This document shows positions 59,358 to 64,000 of a stretch of DNA of 64,000 bases, one piece after another. The notes beneath the pieces were generated by a model, which saw only the letters and a list, made by a program, of their open reading frames with translations, made no database searches and was not told the origin of the DNA. Source of the stretch: Peribacillus sp. FSL P2-0133 (GTDB lineage Bacteria; Bacillota; Bacilli; Bacillales; DSM-1321). Every line of letters begins with the position of its first letter. The stretch's first letter is position 1. Location of the stretch: the NCBI RefSeq assembly GCF_037975445.1, contig NZ_CP150254.1, forward strand, positions 101,001 to 165,000. The letters are read 5' to 3'. Position numbers and translations under genes: made by a program.

Positions 59358-60416
59358 TTGTTAACAGAAGAGAAAGTACTGAATTTATTAAAGGATCTTA
59401 AAGACCCTTTTCTACATAAAAACCTTGAAGAGACAAATGGAATTATAGAAATCAAAATAAAACCTGAAAAGAATCATGTAAGCGTTAAACTTGCGATTGC
59501 GAAAACGGGGACTGCCGAACAAATGCAAATGCAATCGGAAGTTGTGGACTTGCTGAAAACGAACGGAGCGGAATCGGTAGGTATCCGCTTCACGGAGCTT
59601 TCAGAAGAGGAGTTAGCCAAGCATCGTGAAAGCATTCCTCAGGATGAAGCGGACCAAGGTTTGCTTGGACCTAACAGCAAAACACAATTCATCGCGATCG
59701 CCAGTGGTAAAGGCGGAGTGGGAAAATCCACGATTTCAGTGAATTTCGCTACTTCACTTGCTCGATTGGGTAAAAAGGTCGGGCTGGTTGACGCCGATAT
59801 TTATGGATTCAGCGTACCTGATATGATGGGGATAACAAAAAGACCGGTTGTTCGCGGGGAAAAAATCATTCCTGTAGAACGGTTTGGCGTTCAAGTTATC
59901 TCAATGGGCTTTTTTGTAGAGGATAACGCGCCGATCATCTGGAGAGGACCGATGCTGGGTAAAATGCTTAACAGTTTCTTTAATGAAGTGGAATGGGGAG
60001 ATTTGGACTATCTGGTCCTTGACTTACCGCCGGGTACAGGCGATGTTGCTTTGGACGTTCATACGATGCTCCCTTCATGTAAAGAAATCATCGTTACGAC
60101 ACCGCATCCGACTGCAGCCTTCGTTGCGGCAAGAGCTGGTGCCATGGCCATCAAGACAGAACACGAAGTCATCGGTGTCATAGAGAATATGTCATTCTTC
60201 GAAAGTAAAACGACCGGTGAAAAAGAGTATGTATTTGGAAAAGGCGGCGGCGAGAAGCTTGCAGAAGAGCTTCGTACAGAAGTTTTAGGTCAACTTCCCC
60301 TGCAACAGCCAGATTGGAACGAAGAGGACTTTGCTCCATCCATTTACGCAGCGGACCATAGACTCGGCAGGATTTATGAAGATATTGCCAAAAAGGTCAT
60401 TGAAAAACTACAATGA
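59358..60416 (+). CDS. salA: SalA, Mrp/NBP35-type P-loop ATPase
   Basis: SalA relieves repression of exoprotease genes in B. subtilis by lowering scoC expression, and belongs to the Mrp/ApbC group, which includes iron-sulfur carriers. The 352-residue protein has an N-terminal DUF59-like domain and a deviant Walker A GKGGVGKST (about 118-126), then the DADIYGFSVPDMMG motif. TTG at 59358 after AAAGGGG is favoured; GTG at 59349 lies within that site. Confidence 0.93.
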   Translation: MLTEEKVLNLLKDLKDPFLHKNLEETNGIIEIKIKPEKNHVSVKLAIAKTGTAEQMQMQSEVVDLLKTNGAESVGIRFTELSEEELAKHRESIPQDEADQGLLGPNSKTQFIAIASGKGGVGKSTISVNFATSLARLGKKVGLVDADIYGFSVPDMMGITKRPVVRGEKIIPVERFGVQVISMGFFVEDNAPIIWRGPMLGKMLNSFFNEVEWGDLDYLVLDLPPGTGDVALDVHTMLPSCKEIIVTTPHPTAAFVAARAGAMAIKTEHEVIGVIENMSFFESKTTGEKEYVFGKGGGEKLAEELRTEVLGQLPLQQPDWNEEDFAPSIYAADHRLGRIYEDIAKKVIEKLQ

Positions 60417-60421
60417 AAAGA

Positions 60422-60447
60422 AGGCTGATTCCGATTGGAATCAGCCT
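60422..60447. terminator. bidirectional terminator, salA and gerD
   Basis: AGGCTGATTCC and GGAATCAGCCT form an 11-pair stem with a four-base loop between the convergent genes. Confidence 0.85.
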
Positions 60448-60460
60448 CTGTTCATTCTTT

Positions 60461-61021
60461 TTACTTTTTCTCCTTCTCTAACGCTTTAGAGGCTGCTTTA
60501 TCCAGTTTCTCTTGCATTTTCGCCTGAATGAGAGGACTCTCCATGGTTTCGATGATCAGCTCTTTATAGACCGACCGCATTTCCTTTGTTTTTAATAATT
60601 TATTCATTTCTTTTTCCATATCGGGTTCTTTCATTATTTCCATGAGCATTCCACGATACTGAGGATCAGCAGTTAAGTCCTTCAATACCTTTTTATGTTC
60701 ATCTTCTAATGCTTTAGCATAAGCGGAAGCAAATTCGGGATCATTAAATGTCTTTTTCCAAAATTCCTTCCCTTTATCTGAAGTGACAATATCTTCAATG
60801 GATTTCTTAATGTCATCCGAATCCATAATAAGTTCAGCTTTCGTTTTATCATCAGTAATGATATCCTGGATGGCTTTTTTTCCATCATCTGTCTTCAAGA
60901 TATCGACGACCATTTTCTTTGTCTCTTCATACTCCATTTTTTCTGCGCCTGCCCCATTTTGAGCACAACCGGAACAAACGAGTAAGAATGACGTGAAAAG
61001 CAAAGCAACTCCCACTCTCAT
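60461..61021 (-). CDS. gerD: GerD, spore germination lipoprotein
   Basis: GerD clusters nutrient germination receptors in the inner spore membrane. The 186-residue protein has a lipoprotein signal (RVGVALLFTSFLLVCSGC, lipid Cys about 19) and a long helical domain with repeated DD/D-K segments, ending in a charged tail. The frame is open further upstream to 61159, but the start at 61021 follows AAAGGGG on this strand. Confidence 0.93.
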   Translation of the reverse strand: MRVGVALLFTSFLLVCSGCAQNGAGAEKMEYEETKKMVVDILKTDDGKKAIQDIITDDKTKAELIMDSDDIKKSIEDIVTSDKGKEFWKKTFNDPEFASAYAKALEDEHKKVLKDLTADPQYRGMLMEIMKEPDMEKEMNKLLKTKEMRSVYKELIIETMESPLIQAKMQEKLDKAASKALEKEKK

Positions 61022-61158
61022 ACGCAGGGCCCCTTTCATCCTTCTTACTGTTAATATGGTTCCAATCGGCGATATTATTCCTTGGTGGAATAAGTGGATT
61101 TTTCCAAATTTGGTTGGTACAATTAAGGAAATGAAATAGAAATGTATGGAGGAAAACA

Positions 61159-61839
61159 ATGAACAGCCGTAACTTAGTTAAATTGTTTTTAACAACATTG
61201 CTTATAGGTGGTGTAACGGGCGGAGTTGTAGGGTTCTTGGCTCGGTGGAGTGAGTTTAAGCCTTATTTTTCTTCTTTTGAAGTCAGTGCCATCCTATCAA
61301 CTTTTATTTGGTTATTCGGTGTTGGATTAATTTTTAGTGTCATAAGCCAAGCCGGCTTTTTTGCCTATTTAACGATACATCGTTTTGGTCTGGGGATATT
61401 TAAAAGCGCTTCCTTATGGAATGCCGTTCAACTTGTACTCATTCTTTTTGTTGTATTCGATCTTGTTTACCTGCGATATCTCAGCTTTGGTTCAGGCGAG
61501 GGGATCAGTTCCTACATCGTGTTAGCGTTGGTTGTTTTGGCCGCGGGGCTTATTACAGCTTATTTCAAAATGAAACAAACGAATAAACAGTCGTTCATAC
61601 CGGCCTTATTTTTCATGGTCGTGGTCACGGTTTTGGAGTGGATACCTGTCCTAAGTGCCAATGATGAAAGCTGGCTTTACTTCATGCTGTTTCCGTTGCT
61701 AGTCTGCAATGCTTATCAATTATTGGTTCTGAGCAAATTGATTGAACGTTCACAAAGGGAATTGGCCATTAAAAGAGGGAGTAAGCAAACTCCGGTAAAG
61801 GGAAAGATGAAAGCCGGTGAACTAGGTAAAGGCAGCTAA
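61159..61839 (+). CDS. kbaA: KbaA, KinB signalling pathway activator
   Basis: KbaA is needed for the KinB sensor kinase to feed the sporulation phosphorelay. The 226-residue protein has about six membrane segments and a basic tail. It is divergent from gerD with a 137-base gap. ATG 61159 follows GGAGG. Confidence 0.93.
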   Translation: MNSRNLVKLFLTTLLIGGVTGGVVGFLARWSEFKPYFSSFEVSAILSTFIWLFGVGLIFSVISQAGFFAYLTIHRFGLGIFKSASLWNAVQLVLILFVVFDLVYLRYLSFGSGEGISSYIVLALVVLAAGLITAYFKMKQTNKQSFIPALFFMVVVTVLEWIPVLSANDESWLYFMLFPLLVCNAYQLLVLSKLIERSQRELAIKRGSKQTPVKGKMKAGELGKGS

Positions 61840-61880
61840 CCTATTTGTAAGTCGGTCCATACATAAGGAAGTCTAAACAT

Positions 61881-61934
61881 AAAAACTGCGTACTAAAGGT
61901 TTTGGAGACCATTACATTAGTACGCAGTTTTTTC
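61881..61934. terminator. bidirectional terminator, kbaA and pdaB
   Basis: AAAAACTGCGTACTAA and TTAGTACGCAGTTTTT form a perfect 16-pair stem between the convergent genes. Confidence 0.9.
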
Positions 61935-61936
61935 AG

Positions 61937-62689
61937 TCAGCGGATTTCCTCACTGCTTGCTGATGAATTGGAAATCATCTCAGAAACGTTAACGAAGTTT
62001 AAATTTTTTGATCGAAGTTCACTTACTAACTCCGGTAAAGCCTTATTCGTTTGTTTTGCTGAGTCTGAAGCATGTAATAAGATGATATCACCCTTTTGTG
62101 CCTTGGTGATGTTCTGAACGATCCGATCCACACCTGGATTGGTCCAATCCTTTGAATCGATGCTCCAATGGACAACGGTATATCCGAAATTCTTGCTGAT
62201 CTTTAAGAGGCGTTTATCAAAGTGACCGGTGGGAGCACGTAAAAGTTCTATATTCTTTACATTAAGTTTTTTAAATGCTTCCTGGGCTTTAGAAATATCC
62301 CGGATGATTTCTTGATCTTCCATTTCGGAATAATCCTTATAATCGTAACCAAGTATGCCGATTTCATATCCTTCTTTCACAATTTCAGCCACTATGTCCG
62401 GATGACGTTCAGCCCAAGATCCCGCAAGGAAAAAAGTGGCGGATTTAATCTTTTCTCTTTTTAATGTCTCTATTATTGGAGCGGCCTTCTCATCACCCCA
62501 GCCAATATTGAACGTGATCGCAACATTCTTTTCCCCTTTATAAACCGCTTTCGGCCCATCTTCTGTAGAAAAAACGGGGGCATGAAGAATGTTTTGTACA
62601 AAAAGAAACCAAGCGGTAAAAAGTGCCGTAAGCAAAATTAACGAATAATATTTGATGTTCTTGGCTTGAAGCACCATGAAAAATTTCAT
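61937..62689 (-). CDS. pdaB: PdaB-like polysaccharide deacetylase
   Basis: PdaB is needed for a stable spore cortex after the start of sporulation. The 250-residue protein has an N-terminal membrane segment (about 15-32) and a NodB-like domain with the family motifs SWAERHPD, RAPTGHFD and DIILLHASDSAKQT. The first motif reads TFNIGWGDE where B. subtilis PdaB, as I recall it, has TFDISWGDE, so the usual motif-1 aspartate is asparagine. Activity may be changed. AAGGGGATGG precedes the start. Confidence 0.93.
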   Translation of the reverse strand: MKFFMVLQAKNIKYYSLILLTALFTAWFLFVQNILHAPVFSTEDGPKAVYKGEKNVAITFNIGWGDEKAAPIIETLKREKIKSATFFLAGSWAERHPDIVAEIVKEGYEIGILGYDYKDYSEMEDQEIIRDISKAQEAFKKLNVKNIELLRAPTGHFDKRLLKISKNFGYTVVHWSIDSKDWTNPGVDRIVQNITKAQKGDIILLHASDSAKQTNKALPELVSELRSKNLNFVNVSEMISNSSASSEEIR

Positions 62690-62821
62690 TAATCCATCCC
62701 CTTGTCCAAAGTACTCTTGTTTTCAAATTTATGCGAGAGGATTATTGTTATGCAAAAAAATCAGTTGAAAATTCATAAAATTGATGGGAATGGGGAAAGC
62801 TTTCTGATGGAGGTGTGAACC

Positions 62822-63055
62822 ATGCTCGGTTTATTGATTAATGACAAGGAAAAGATGGAATTGGAGTACCTTTTAAAAAGAGAGATGGATGAAATACTAT
62901 TCGATTTGCAGGATGACAGAATCGACCACTTAGTCAAAAGGGCAATAAACGAGAAATATAACATTCTTTTCAGGTTGTTTAAAAGGGTGAGCACCGAGGA
63001 GGAATGCCTAATGTATATGAGGGGGAAAACGAATTTATCTGAGTGGAATCAGTAA
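62822..63055 (+). CDS. small protein of unknown function
   Basis: A 77-residue charged helical protein, MLGLLINDKEKMELEYLLKR at the start. GGAGGTG precedes the ATG at good spacing, so it is probably translated. I do not recognise a family. It lies just before the rRNA promoters. Confidence 0.65.
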   Translation: MLGLLINDKEKMELEYLLKREMDEILFDLQDDRIDHLVKRAINEKYNILFRLFKRVSTEEECLMYMRGKTNLSEWNQ

Positions 63056-63090
63056 TGATATTTAAATGTGATTTATATTCAAAATATCTA

Positions 63091-63253
63091 TTGACTATTG
63101 GTTTATACGCTGGTATATTATAAAAGTTGCTGCAACGTAATAGCTTTTGAAAAAGAATGAAAAAAACTTTTTAAAAAAAGTTATTGACGAAGTGGTAATA
63201 AGATGTTAAGATATTAAAGTCGCTAAGAGAGATGGCGAACAAATTGCTCTTTG
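63091..63253 (+). promoter_or_regulatory. tandem rRNA promoters P1 and P2 with boxA-like site
   Basis: P1: TTGACT (63091-63096) and TATATT (63114-63119); P2: TTGACG (63184-63189) and TAAGAT (63207-63212); both have 17-base spacers. TGCTCTTTG at 63245-63253 resembles the boxA antitermination site of rRNA operons. Confidence 0.88.
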
Positions 63254-63333
63254 AAAACTGAACAAAACAAAGCGCCAACGTTAAATTTTAAGTGAGCACA
63301 CACTATCAAAAAAGCAAATGAGCAAGTCAAACA

Positions 63334-64000
<667 letters not shown>

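Overview
The window is the chromosomal region near the origin of a spore-forming, low-GC Gram-positive bacterium of the family Bacillaceae. The gene order matches the Bacillus subtilis ctsR to pdaB interval almost gene for gene. The partial 16S rRNA at the right end looks like the Peribacillus simplex/frigoritolerans group; that placement is from memory, not from a search. Sporulation and germination genes (sigH, cwlD, gerD, kbaA, pdaB) confirm an endospore former.

Layout. 1-732: end of one rRNA operon (23S 3' part, 5S, terminator). 737-5800: the class III heat-shock operon ctsR-mcsA-mcsB-clpC behind a perfect CtsR operator. 5946-10935: radA, disA, the PIN/TRAM gene yacL, ispD and ispF. 11026-16588: gltX, then a cysteine T-box riboswitch controlling cysE-cysS-mrnC-rlmB-rae1. 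16593-20079: sigH, rpmGB, secE, nusG, rplK, rplA. 20080-29633: L10-leader-controlled rplJ-rplL, an RsmC-like methyltransferase, rpoB and rpoC. 29850-34716: the str operon (L7Ae-like protein, rpsL, rpsG, fusA, tufA). 34841-49616: the S10-spc-alpha cluster from rpsJ to rplQ, with secY and adk. 49917-53150: the ECF energy module ecfA1-ecfA2-ecfT and truA. 53293-54321: rplM-rpsI behind an L13 leader. 54375-57993: a lineage-variable stretch with a DHA2-type MFS exporter, its divergent TetR regulator, an ECF S component and two stretches of uncertain origin. 57994-63055: ybaK, cwlD, salA, gerD, kbaA, pdaB and a small unknown gene. 63091-64000: rRNA promoters and the start of a second rRNA operon.

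The genes form the core of gene expression: RNA polymerase, ribosomal proteins, elongation factors, Sec export, aminoacyl-tRNA synthesis, rRNA maturation, protein quality control, and control of sporulation entry and germination. Most genes are on the plus strand; the MFS exporter, gerD and pdaB are reversed.

The most striking observation is between adk and infA. The methionine aminopeptidase gene map, normally intact here in Bacillus, is a heavily decayed pseudogene with several frameshifts, stop codons and internal deletions, yet it is still readable in pieces across about 500 bases. Other points: loss of the motif-1 aspartate in PdaB, long structured spacers (rpoC to the L7Ae-like gene, rplQ to ecfA1), and the exporter/regulator pair inserted in an otherwise conserved interval. 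I found no CRISPR array, prophage, intact insertion sequence or tRNA gene, and no wholly new multi-gene system.
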